Shown: positions 1 to 11,400 of the stretch, one piece after another | Numbering within the stretch: the stretch's first letter is position 1 | Layout of the letters: each line of letters opens with the position of its first letter | Assembly: GCA_001586965.3 (NCBI GenBank) | Contig: LUCW03000147.1 | Span: forward strand, 70,001-90,000 | DNA from: Sphaeroforma sirkka | Taxonomy: Eukaryota; Opisthokonta; Ichthyosporea; Ichthyophonida | Direction: 5' to 3' | DNA length: 20,000 nucleotides | The notes under the pieces: model-generated | Database searches by the model: none | What the model was told of the DNA's origin: nothing | What the model saw: only the letters and a program-made list of their open reading frames with translations | Position numbers and translations under genes: made by a program

Positions 1-578
1 AATTTAGCACATCTCAGCCATGCCTCTATATACTTACATGACAAATTTTTTTACACCATATCTCACACAACTCAACGACTGCGGTATCGAAGTCCGAGAC
101 ACCCACTTATACCATCAGTCCCACATCCAATTCGACACCTTCTCAGGCCACTCAACTATGCCTGCCGACTACTACACAGTTGTCCTTATCCACTTAATCA
201 CTCCAGCCAACAACCACACCTTCGCACATGTTTAGTCAGTCATACCTGCCCATATCTACATTCTTGCCCAGTACAATCAACCATGCCTACCGACTACTAC
301 GCAGTTATCCGTATCTACTCAATCACTCCAGCCAACAACCACACCTTCGCGCTTGTTTAGTGAGGCATATCTGCCCATATTCACGTTCGTGCCCAGACCC
401 ACTCGGCCATTCCAGCTCACAACCACATCCGAAATTACACCTCTGAAGCCATACCCACATCGGGTTTTATAATGGCACACATAGCTCTAAACACACGTGT
501 GCGGACACTACAGATACGATACCCACACATCTTTCACCCGCACGGCTTCTCATATGCTATCGCTGTGCTGTATATCAG
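1..578. other. Intronic or upstream sequence of the ITFG1-like gene
   Basis: No convincing exon is visible here. An ITFG1-type gene should have several more 5' exons (signal peptide and the first FG-GAP-like repeats), but none of the short open frames in this stretch resembles them, so it is most likely the intron before the exon that begins near 579. The stretch is C-rich and T-poor compared with later introns and carries a decayed tandem repeat of about 125 bp, listed separately. Confidence 0.5.
150..420. repeat. Decayed minisatellite, ~125-bp unit
   Basis: Two adjacent units are easy to align by eye. ATGCCTGCCGACTACTAC begins at 158 and ATGCCTACCGACTACTAC at 283. Both are followed by CACTCCAGCCAACAACCAC, then CACCTTCGC, a TTTAGT core, and a CTGCCCATAT core. 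A third, shortened copy seems to start near 407 and jumps early to CTCACAACCACATCC. Similarity before 150 is weaker and may be an older copy. Confidence 0.75.
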
Positions 579-3500
579 TCTCCCACCAATGGCCGTGGAG
601 TCTTGCTGTATCAGTCGTCGGATCCGGATTCACTGTTCAGCGAGCCTACGTATGTTTTCTCATCGCAATCGGAAGTCAATGCCACCACAACAGAAGCCCT
701 GCCTGCAATTAGTGTCCCACACTCCAATGCCTTCGTGGATTTGAACGGTGACTGTCTGGCAGGTATGTAGGGCTATTTTTGCATGCAAGCGGTGAAATAT
801 ATCCACTGCCGCTGTTTTGTCGAGTATTGGTTCTGTGCACCTGTGGGTGTGTTCTTCTAGGTTAACACTATATACATCATATTTGTGTATTTTTACAACA
901 TGTTAATATGTTTTGTCAATTTATCTGTGTGTATGATGTACTACATACATATGCGTATAAATACAGGCAGTTGTGGGACACCATATACAGCCAAACCATT
1001 CTATCAGTTGTAGCTTCACATATTAGACATGTATGCGCAAACGATAAAGCATCGTTGGTAATCCTTACGAGTACTCTGACGACCCCAACACATACTATTA
1101 TCCGTTATACAATCTTATTTTGCCAACATATTATCAGTCTGCTCCTTATTAGTCTGTGCTCCACCCAATGCTCAACAGATCTTGTAGTAACCACTAAGGA
1201 GGGAATCGAGTTCTGGCTTAATACCCCAGGGGAAGGAATAAGCAGCCCAACGCGGACGCTGCTCAAGTTGCCGGTGGGTGTTTTGTACACCAATCTAGGG
1301 CAGCTCTCCTTCGACGACATAGGTGTGTGTGTGCCGCTATAAACATTTGGATTCTCGGTTCCCGTGTGCATTCTGCTCGGACTTTTGCTCACGTCGGAAT
1401 TAAGACGAGGTTTGCACTTCTACTCCTCATGTGTCGTTTTCTTTCTCCCGCGGCGATTCTCACTGTACCCATTAGATTCGGATGGTGCCATGGACATAGT
1501 AGTGCCGGTGTGCACTGTTTCCGGCAGCGTCTGCACTACTTCACAGGTGCTTATCCTGTACAACTCCGGTATGTGTTTCTTTACACTTGGGCGATGATCG
1601 TACCCCCTGAGATGTTATTTGGCTCAATATATCTAAATGGTATTAACTCTATGTTCAGCATATGGACGAGATACATCTCTTGTCGAGTTTTTGCAGTGGA
1701 GCTTTGCTTTGCGTCTTGGGGGCTCGCTCGCGATCGATGGGTTGAATTTGTCGCGCCAAGGTGCACACTCAAGTGCCTAGCTAAACTAGAGAATTAATGA
1801 GACGTCACAGAAGTTTGCGTGTGGTCTCACGATCAACATAGGCTTCATCCTTGACACAGATATATGTTATGGCATGACCCACTGCCAGGATCTACTCGGA
1901 TCTCACACAACTGTTATTATGAGACGTATTGTACTGGCCACAGCAACTCATATATGGATCAGTACGTAGGAATATCATAATTCAGGAAGAGCCTTTAATC
2001 ACTATTTTCTTTTTCTATGGGTTTGCATGATGGTTTGTCTTATTAGCCTTCATTATGCCTCGTACATACCAATATAGCTCCCACATAACGACACTATCGG
2101 AATTTGACTCCATATTGTTTGACGCAGCAGGCAGATTTGAAGGTGGGAATCTGCGTCAATTAGCTGGTGGAGAACCCACATCCGTGGTCGTAGCCTGTGC
2201 GTCTAGGCTTCACACTCATACACTGATTTCAAACTTACGCATTATCTTCTTTATTCACATACTCAGCCACCATCGATCGAGACACCAGGTGCCAGGCGGC
2301 GTCTAACTGGGGCTTCGGCAAACGCTACACTCTGCAGGTGCTGGCTGACGTTAACTTCGTTCCGTATAAACCTGGAGATACCACTTCGCCGCCGATTGCG
2401 CTCCGCACAGGTAAATGAATGCATTGTTTGGGGTGTTCCTGACCTTTTTGTCTCCAACCCAGATACACTTTGCTCTGGTTGCTCTGCTTTTACTATACAG
2501 TAGACGTCGTGGTGTTCGTGGATGCAGTAGCCTTCTGGGCTTCTCGACAAAGGGTCGGCCTAGCGCTGTCAATGCACCTTTTTAGCTGTAGTTCCTCCGA
2601 ACCAGGGGGCGTCAGGAGTGTTGAATCCGTTATTCCTGCGCACTGGTTGTCACACTTGTTTGCCTCCCCGTCGGTCTGGGCTACTTTTGCCTGCTATACG
2701 TCGCTTTGTATAGTCTTGTGTTGTCTAGTGCAGAACCACGGAACTAAGAGGGCATGGAGAAAACTATGGAGCTGTCGACATACATATGCAGCGTTTTAAT
2801 ACTCGCCTATATTACATGTCTGAATTCCAATTTTTGGACAGGTTGTCTCGACTTCGATGGATTTCCCGATGCGGTGGGGGTAGCCATAGTCTCGGCGTCC
2901 GGGAAGAAATCATTGGTGCTTTTCATGAACCAAGACTGTGAGGATTTACCTGGCATCAATCAAAACACGATGAATGTTTGCGATCAACGAGGATTTCTAC
3001 CGGTATGATGCCGCGCTTGTGTTGATGGTGTCTCGTGGCATTCTCTGGTGGGACTTTTGTCATGGATTGCTTCTGGTGTAGCTTCTCCCATTGTGCTTTT
3101 TAGGAGTTGTTGTGACGTATCAGAATGACGATCTATACGTGAGTTTATATGCGGAAAGGTGAAATATAGTAGTATCAGCACCGACTATCGGCGCATTCTT
3201 CTTGAATTTTGTACAACTGTCGTCAGAATTAATTTTTATCTGCACATTCTCTTGAAAAAACTACCGTGGTATGTTGTATTTGATTGCCTTGATTTTTAAG
3301 GTAGCTTCCTATATAGGGTTGCTTTATATATGTCTGGGTGTGGCAAGGAATGTTGCCGGGTTGAAAAGCTTTCTAAACTTTAAAGTTCGTTATCTAATTA
3401 GGTCACTCAGTGAAACAATATGTTGTGGTAAACGTTTTGAACTGCGGATACGTACTATCAACCGCACCCTCCCCGGATTGATCCTCTCGCTGGCCTTCCA

Positions 3501-6500
3501 TTGCCTATTGTGCATTAATTCTATGCAATTATACATCCTGAGAAGACCCCTAAAATATTACAAATTCATGTTCACTAGGTGATTGAGCCTGTCGTGAGTG
3601 ATGTTACTGATCCCATTGTTGGAGCATTCTTTGACTATGAGGAGAACATTATTTTGGACCTGGTGGTGATTGCGCAGAGCACCACAGGGACAGTCATACC
3701 ACGAATACTAAAGCAAAATCTGGTCAATGATGCTTTCTTCGTCAAGGTGAGCTGTATCGCCAATTTGTCCTCAAAACGAGTTATATCACGTTTCCTGAAG
3801 CATTTGTTTCGGTGGTTGAGTGGTACTGTTCCTATGCGTCGGATGGGCTTTGATACCGAATTTTTACATTTAGTCCGTTGCGTGGGTGTGTTATATCTGG
3901 TTCAGGAGAGACTTTTCGTACAGATACTGCATCGACGAACGTCAGCAATATGTTGCTCGTTATGTCTGTATTTGTGTTATGCAAGGTGACATCTCCAATA
4001 CGCATGGTGAAGCAAAGATTGGTCCACAATTTGCGTCTTCTTGGCATTTGTGATTGCGTTCAAGGTTTTTGGCAACGACACATCTCAGATACAAACATTA
4101 AACTGATCGACGGGGGGCGGTGTGTTTGCCGTCAGGCTGGGCGGGTTGTTCCAAGTGCTTACATCTCACGTTTTTGTACTTTATTCATGTGATTGAGTGT
4201 GTTGTATGTGATTATGAGGACATTGGGAAGCTGGTTAACCTTTTGTTGTCAAACTGCGTGGGTGTGGTATTGTCTATTCACGGGCTATGGTTTGCCGTGA
4301 CTACTAAAACTCAGTTTGACTCACGGTTGTGGCTCACCTCTTGGAGGTTTATGTATGTTCCAGACCACGAGCTGTGGTGCAGTGTTTGATGCACTGGTTG
4401 ATTCTGTGTCACGTGGTATTGCTGAAGTTTATACCAGTTGAAACCAGAACCCAGTCAATGTCCCACTATGATCGAGATAAGCCCAACTACCTACGGCTGA
4501 GCGTGGACAGGTCGCGTAGTTTGAAAGAAGCCTGTATTCTCTGTGTGCAGACATATGTGCATATTTCACGTGAAGGCTCGAACGGAACAATTCACATCAT
4601 GTACATTCTCTCTCCGCACTTTCTCACAGGTGACCGTGTTAAACGGTGTTGACATGAGCGCTGACCCGTTACCCTACGGTGTGAACACTATAGGGGCGGC
4701 TGTTGGGTTGCAGTTCGTTGACATCTACGGACAAGACCAGACACGTATAGCCGCACAACAGTCTCTGACATGCTATCAATCGCTACAGACAGGTGTGTGT
4801 ATAAGTCTATGGGGTGAGCATCAAACAAGTCCTATTGTGTGATGTATCACGCGTTAGGAAAATTTTGAGCCAGAAGGCGGACTCTTGTCAAACTACGTTA
4901 GGGAATTAGTGGTTGTGTGCCGGTCGCCCAACTGATTGTCAAACTGGCCCTTCAACCTGTTATGTCCTGGTGCCGAATACATTCATGTGGTTTGTGTCCA
5001 TGTATGTCTACGTTTGAGTCTGCCCGTGCCGGTGTGTGCATATATGTCTAAGTTTACGTCTTTGTAGACTGCGGCGTGTATGTTTATGCACAAGCACACT
5101 CCAGCGTATAACTCAATTTTGTTTTAGTTTATCTGCAATTGTGTACGTCTAAGAGTACTCCGCCGTGGATGAGGAATTGTGCATTTGCGTGCACGTGTCA
5201 GAATTCAATGATCTTTGTGGATTCGAAGCTCTGGGGAGTATTTCGATGCCTCCATGCTTGTGAATGTGACAAGGGTAACTTATCTTTTGCGTATGTAGAT
5301 ATATCTATGTATAATCAGGGCCGTGTGCTTTTTTATGTACTGCAAAGGTGTTCTTGTGGTATCCCGCTTCGTTCGATGTTCTGTCCACCCTGTAGTTTCT
5401 TTACCAATTGCATTGTATTTCTTTCGCCTCCCTCTACCACGCAGGCTATAGTGTGATAGGTCTAGGGCGTACCACCAACTACATCGATGACCTGACCACG
5501 GCCATTGCATACACGGGCAACGGGGTCATCAATAGCCAAACTTGGAATGCAGTGCTTCCGAACTCTCAACTGGTGATTGCACCTTACCAAACCGATCAAC
5601 CCGTGGAGTATGTTTGCGTCATTGAGTGATCTATTTTTAGATCTACTCCAAGAACTCACATATTGTTTCTATCAAGTGTCCGCTTGTGTGCGTGTGTCTG
5701 CATCCACTCTTTGATACAGTAGATTGTGGCTTTCAGTTGTCGTTCTGCAACGCACGGAGTTCGCGCTCTGCACATCCATGATGTTAGGCTGCTCGCACAG
5801 AATCATATGTATGCCACCTACATATTTTTAGCCATGCCAACCAGACATGTTGCTAACTGACTTCAACCTTCACTTTCGAAAGGGGTTGTTGAGCGAATTG
5901 GTACTATAATTAGTTGTTGACATCCTACTCTTACCTCCACAGCTGGACTATGAAGCTCTTCCTGGTCCCAAATAACGTGGTCTTATGGGTCAGTCTATCA
6001 TTAGTGGTGGGGTGCTGCGTGCTATCGATATTGTATCTTCTGCTGCATTTCCGGGAAAAGGTACGTAGAGGAGCTCATGCCGATATATCTGAAGTACTGC
6101 AATACCGTACTGTTAAGCAAAATGCCGTGGATGATGGTGCCCAACAATTGTCTGTGGTGGGCGTATACATCTACAACAAAACGGCATATGTCTGAGTATA
6201 AGTGTGTATTTGTGTTATATACATATATACATCTGCGTTTGTGTAATAACCATGCATACACATACATTCGTGATATCATACTATCTGTTCTAGTTCGCAC
6301 TCGTACGTCCTTTCTGTATATATGCATATCTGCGGGATACGGAATTGGTATTTCAGGAGTCTTCGCTTGCTTGGTACACTTGTAGGCTTCTGTGAATCAC
6401 TCTCATCTATCACTTTATCTCAGGACACACGCCAGATCCCTGGTGGTCACCGACTTCTATACGGCGCATAGGCGTATGTGATGAACTAGTACTGCGTGAA

Positions 6501-6620
6501 GAGCATACAGCTATTCCTGACTGATCAATGGTCCTTACCCCTTTTATATATTTTTAACAGTGGGAAGACGAGAAGGAGAAACGGAGAACGGATCATCTCT
6601 TCAACTTCAACGCAATGTAG
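579..6620 (+). CDS. ITFG1: ITFG1/TIP (linkin)-type FG-GAP membrane protein, 3' ten exons
   Basis: This is the C-terminal 465 codons of a type I membrane protein of the T-cell immunomodulatory protein/linkin family, implicated in animals in cell adhesion. Exons: 579-762, 1179-1322, 1476-1568, 2267-2410, 2842-3002, 3579-3746, 4630-4792, 5445-5607, 5943-6060, 6561-6620. All introns are GT...AG, with phases 1,1,1,1,0,0,1,2,0, and the joined exons stay in frame to TAG. FG-GAP-like calcium loops are seen: DLNGDCLAD across exons 1-2, DDIDSDGAMD across exons 2-3, and LDFDGFPD in exon 5. Strong family blocks are VPHSNAFVDL, IGLGRTTNYIDDL and LPNSQLVIAPY. A membrane helix of about 23 residues (NVVLWVSLSLVVGCC...) follows in exon 9, then a charged tail ending HLFNFNAM, like the human tail ending HRFHFDAM. 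The start of the first listed exon (579) is inferred from an AG acceptor; it could differ slightly. The N-terminus lies outside the window. No AATAAA was seen soon after the stop. Human comparison is from memory. Confidence 0.9.
1569..2266 (+). other. ITFG1 intron with a possible in-frame cassette exon
   Basis: This 698-bp phase-1 intron contains a 150-nt segment (2047-2196). It is bounded by a TTATTAG acceptor and a GTGCGT donor, is open in all 50 codons, and has the phase (1 to 1) needed to be inserted without breaking frame. The encoded peptide includes SEFDSILFDAAGRFEGG. It would add 50 residues not present at this point in animal ITFG1, so it may be a lineage-specific or alternative exon, or just an open stretch by chance. 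Confidence 0.35.
3747..4629 (+). other. Largest ITFG1 intron (883 bp)
   Basis: The flanking exons end with DAFFVK and resume with VTVLNGVD, which are contiguous in ITFG1 proteins, so the whole interval is removed as an intron (phase 0; donor GTGAGC, acceptor TTTCTCACAG). Several unrelated open frames run through it, but none has family similarity. The short word CGTGGGTGTG occurs at about 3880 and again at about 4257. Confidence 0.8.
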
Positions 6621-7695
6621 TCTTACCAAAACTTGCAGGCGAGCCAAAACACCACTGCGCCCGTGCAAAGTCCCACGGCGCAATTGTCCCAAGTATTAGC
6701 TATACATAACGCGACAGATGTGCTCTTTACGATTTTGTGAAGGAGATAGCCCTGCGCAAAGTATTCGTTTTCAGATCACGTACTTTACGGGCCAGCTATG
6801 ACATAAAACGGTGTATCTCGGTATGGGATATGCAGACAGGTAGTACCCGGCCTTGCCTCTGCACTGCTGACGAGGATACCTGGTAGTTGTATTCGCAGGG
6901 ATGACGTACCGTCTGGCAACCGAGCATTGGATGCCTCAGTGCACTACATGAGGCTATGAATACGCACAACAGAGCACCTGCCAATGCAGTCACGCTAGTA
7001 GTTTACATATGTCCACGGCCACGTGAGATTAATTGTACTCGGCCCTGGTGGAGATAACGATTTGCATATTACCCATAGAGATACGAGCGAATGGTATACA
7101 AGACATGAGCCACATATGTACATTTGGGGGGATGCAACCGCGAGTATGACCGGAAGGTCGATCTGCTTTGGAGACAAGAGTATCGTGTGGGATACAAGTC
7201 TTCTTGTTGGCAAAGCCTCCACACAGAGGACTTGTCAGTATGCCACGCTGGCGGCATTCATGCAAGCACGTCGCCATTCGACTTTCAACGGGTGCGACTA
7301 GTATTGCAAATAGTCTATTCACTATACGTGGTGTTTTGTGAGCGATATCTGCATTACTCAGACAACGTAAAGCACAGTGAAAACTTCACGAATATTTTAT
7401 GCAGTAGCTTGGTGACGCGTTCCACTCCCGAGAAGCCACTGGACATTCTTATACACACTTGAATGAACTTGTGCGTATAAATAGTTCTTGAATATGGACA
7501 GAGTATGTTGAGTTATCCACTACTGTGTATAAATCAATTCTCTTCTATCACTATGATGTGCTCGAATGGTTATTTTAGTAGATTTGCAAACCGTCCAACA
7601 GACATGATTCGCATACTATTTATGTTTGTTGTGTGCCAGGCAGTCATCGCTCAGCTCTTTATGTCACTTGTTTGGCTCTCTCTACTACTACTCTC

Positions 7696-7720
7696 GAGAG
7701 AGAGAGAGAGAGAGAGAGAG
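7696..7720. repeat. (GA)n microsatellite
   Basis: Twenty-five bases of perfect GA dinucleotide repeat, immediately preceded by a CTCTCTACTACTACTCTC stretch. The CT-rich left side and GA-rich right side could pair as a hairpin. Confidence 0.95.
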
Positions 7721-8026
7721 CGTCAACAAGTCTGAGTCCATTCATCTCCCGCCAAAATTTCAGAATATTTTTAATTTGAATATTTTTGTTCCCGGACCCG
7801 TAGTCGTAACTCGTAGAGTCGTAGACTCGTGTGTCGTAGATGCCGGACCAAGAATGATAAAAAATAATTTCAGAACTCAAACAAAAAAATAAAAATTGGT
7901 GCAGTAATAGCAGTACCAATGTATTTACCATGGCCATCTTGATGGCTATTTATTTTTCTTTCTTCTCTCTCTCTCTAGTAGAGGGTCATGGCAGTACTGA
8001 GTACATATGTATGCAAAGGAAATAAG

Positions 8027-8041
8027 TATATATATATATAA
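8027..8041. repeat. Short (TA)n tract
   Basis: About 15 bases of TA repeat. It lies about 120 bp before a much longer AT tract. Confidence 0.85.
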
Positions 8042-8154
8042 ATATACATTGTGATTTGTGTGTAGTGTAGTGACTCGCATCTTACATGTACTGTTGATGG
8101 ATACCCTGCATCTGTTGATTTACGGACCGCAGGGCTATAGGATATATATAAATA

Positions 8155-8158
<4 letters not shown>

Positions 8159-8208
<50 letters not shown>
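8159..8208. repeat. (AT)25 microsatellite
   Basis: A perfect AT dinucleotide tract of about 50 bases, preceded by an imperfect GATATATATAAATAAATA lead-in. It lies about 230 bp upstream of the ARM-protein start codon. Confidence 0.95.
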
Positions 8209-8212
<4 letters not shown>

Positions 8213-8434
8213 CACGTACAAACGTGTAACACTCACTGTATGTAACTACAGCACTTGTCCAAACACCGTACACATCACAGACTTTCTGGCCTGTATGGGA
8301 CGCTTTCTAATTCGCGAGTGCCCTTAAGCTGAGATTTTTTTATCACATTCAACTATATCTGATTACTTTCAACTACGTTCGAGCGTGTACATACGAATAT
8401 CGGTACAAGAAGAGTTACATTGGCGTCTAGCAAT

Positions 8435-11400
8435 ATGCAGTTTGCGACGACGAAAGGTGCCCGTTCCTCTGCTCTGGTGGTCCGGTTAGCTCAGCCATAC
8501 CTAATACATTCACCCCATGAAGCCAAATTGCCGCATGTGGACGACCCCATATTCTTCACTGAGATCATGCGTATGCTTAATGCACACAGTAGTTCTCATC
8601 GTGATTTACATAATAATCCGCATAGTGATGCACAGTCGGATACAGATATAGATTCAGATGTATCAGAGAACATGAGTGATCAGCAGTTGTCCTCGAATAC
8701 ACGCACAATTCTGCGGTGTGCGTCTGCTGTGTATACGATTAGGTACGATCGAGACAATGTGAGCAAGCACGTGCGCAGGCTGCAGAGAGCCGAGAGGAGT
8801 GGCTTACATGAATACTTCACCACTGTGGCGCAAGGTATGCGAGAGTGCGTGTATCCGGCATTAGATAAAGTCAATCGTTGACTGTACTTGATAATCTATC
8901 TGATTTCTGAGAAGCCTCAAATGCTTTGATTCAAATAGGTAAGGGAGTGGCATAAATGGGCACTCCACCGCTGTAGTGCAAGTTATGCGAGTGGCTTATA
9001 TGTGGAATTGATTACGATTTTGTGACTTGGGAAGCGGTGGAGTGTGAATGTTAATGGTCTCCGAAAGGTCTACTTTATGATGCAAAGTAAGCAGGTCTAA
9101 ATACACAACAACCTGCACGTATTAGCATTTATTGTGCAGTGTATCAAGTACCAGACCTTAATCTGCGGTCTCCAGACCCTAAACCCGTCCCCGTGTTGGC
9201 CGTCGCCGTTGTCGTGTTCAGGCGTCGTATCCGCCAGCACGAGGAAGTGCTTAGTGATCACTAAATTGAGATTATTGCAGCGACAGCAATGAGGATGCCA
9301 TTACATACCTAATTATTTATTTTTCCTGTCTTCACATCATCTCTACTCTATGTACACTCTATCCGGAGCCTCATGTTTACGCCTCTTAACCGCGTTGTAT
9401 ACACTTCTGATAAATGTAGCTTTCACCACGCTTATCGCAAACTAATTTGTCACCACTACCTGAACTGCAGATCGTAGCGAGGACAGAGACGTGGTAGTAG
9501 CAACTTTATTAGCTACTGGCTATCTGTGCGGCAGTGATTCAGTATGCGATGCGCTTCTCGATCAAGGGTTCTTATCGGTTTTATATAGGATACAAAGCAG
9601 GTTTCCACAGCATTATGATGTGCAGCTAGCTTGCACGTATGTGGTCTACGCTCTTGTGGAGAGAATGGTCGTGTCTCGCACAGATCGTGAGGCAGATATA
9701 CAGAAGGATGTGTGTGCACAAGTGTACGCTTTCGCTGAAACCGCTCTTGCTACTTACTCCGATTGTGTGGATATCCAAGCCAGGGCTATCATGGTGTGTA
9801 TGCGTGTCCTGCAGCTTGAGATGCGTGCGTTGGTTGCTGAAGGTAGTGACAGTGAATCAGTATTAGCTTGTAATCCACAGATTTTTTTGGAGTGTGTGCA
9901 CCGAGCGATGAAGACGCATACGGGCAATGCGCGTGTTCAGACAAGTGGTTTGCTCGCTTGGCACCGACTGTGTGTGTACGGTCTCACCACCGATAGCAGC
10001 GACGCAGCAACCACAGTTGGCAATGGCTCACAGTCTAGCTCACCTGTACCTATACACACTGAGGTCCCGAACAGTAGAGTATCCCAGGCGCAATCACGAA
10101 TAGTAGACTCAATCATTACGAACAAAGCTGACACAGATGTGCTGAGGGCCATGAGACGCTTCCCGGACAAGCGCGAGGTGCAGTTAACCGGCTGCCAGTT
10201 CTTCAGCTTGTTCTGCTCGAGCCCGCGTATGAATGCGTGCGCGGTCTCGCATGACTCGCACGTTGCCTTGCAGAAAACCATGCAATGGCACCCGCAGGAC
10301 TTGCAGCTGCACACACACGCTATGCGAGCGCTGATAGCTTACGCATTAGCAGGTACGGATAGTGATACTGATGGATCGGGTGCAATCGCGCAGAGGGTGG
10401 CCAGGTTGTGGGAGGTGGCATTGTATCGAGATGTCAGTGCTACCGTGGAGTGTGCATTGCGTGAGATGGTGAAGTTACGGGGAATGGGTGGGGACGTGGC
10501 TGCTAGTGATGGGCATAACATTGATTCAACGCGTGCTGATACACTTGGGAGTGTGGCAGAGGAGGTTGCCAGTTGCCTAACTCCGTCATCTCTTATCAGT
10601 CTAGGTGAGACTCACAAACCAACCGACGCAAAACATGTGGTGGTGATAGGCTGTGAGCTTATCCGGTTGCTTTATACGCACGCGTGTGCAATTGATACGA
10701 CACGACGGTCGGCTTCCGTTAGACGGCGTAGCAGCACAAAGGAGGATGAATATCTGGCTTCGATGGAGAAGTTAGGCACACATTTAAGTGGGCACGGCTA
10801 CTTGCGGGACGTACAGGCTGTTCTCATGGATGCTTTGGAAGCCTCTCCTGATGACTTGTGTGCGCAGCTGTGTGCGCTGCAGGCATTGTGTGCATTCGCG
10901 GGGGATGATGCGAATTTGAGCGGAATGAATACGAAGCAAGGCATGTCTGTGAAGGTTGTGAACTTAGTGCTGACCGCGATGGAGAACTATTTATACGTGT
11001 GTGCTCTGCAAAGGGCTGGGTGTGTATTTCTTATACGCGTGTTTGAGAATGAACAACTAAATATGCAGAAGGGAAGGTTGAAGGCCGGTTGTGTGACCAT
11101 GGGCATGGCCGTGAGAAGGGCGAATGCGCACTTGATCATTCAGAAGGCGATGCGCGCTCATGACCAGGACCGCTCACTGAAAGCTTATGCCTGCGAGGCC
11201 TTGGTGGGCTACTGTGCTGATGAGAACAACGTGCGCAAGCTGGGTGTGAGTGGATTGTATTTGGATGTTTTAAGTGCCATGCGTGGTGTTCTTGATAGTG
11301 ATAGGCCGGATGCAAACCCATGCAAGGAAATGGAGGGGGATAAGGGAAACAGGGAGGAAACGAAAACGTCGCTTGCGTTGCAGCTGGCCGTGTGTACGGT

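Larger units (their letters stand above)
6621..8434. other. Intergenic/UTR stretch with microsatellites, no recognised gene
   Basis: This separates the ITFG1 stop from the ARM-gene start and should contain the 3' UTR of the former and the promoter/5' UTR of the latter. Short open frames exist on both strands (for example around 7023-7462), but I recognise none of them. It contains a GA tract, two TA tracts, and a run of five near-regular TCGTA/TCGTG words at about 7804-7838. A TATAAATA word lies near 7474, but no coding start follows for about 950 bp, so I do not call it a promoter. Confidence 0.6.

Noticed and set aside
4170..4230. Similarity of TGATTGAG...TGTGATTATGAGGACATTG to the start of ITFG1 exon 3579-3746, suggesting a decayed exon copy
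   Set aside because: Only a few short words match, several gaps are needed and there is no acceptor AG at the equivalent place. Chance is a sufficient explanation.
7023..7462. Overlapping plus- and minus-strand open frames of 60-112 codons
   Set aside because: None shows a recognisable domain, splice-consistent extension or signal peptide, and several frames are open at once, which is typical of non-coding sequence.
7470..7500. TATAAATA as a promoter for the ARM gene
   Set aside because: It is about 950 bp from the start codon, and the same GCGTATAAATA word also occurs at about 952-962 inside an ITFG1 intron, so it is not informative.
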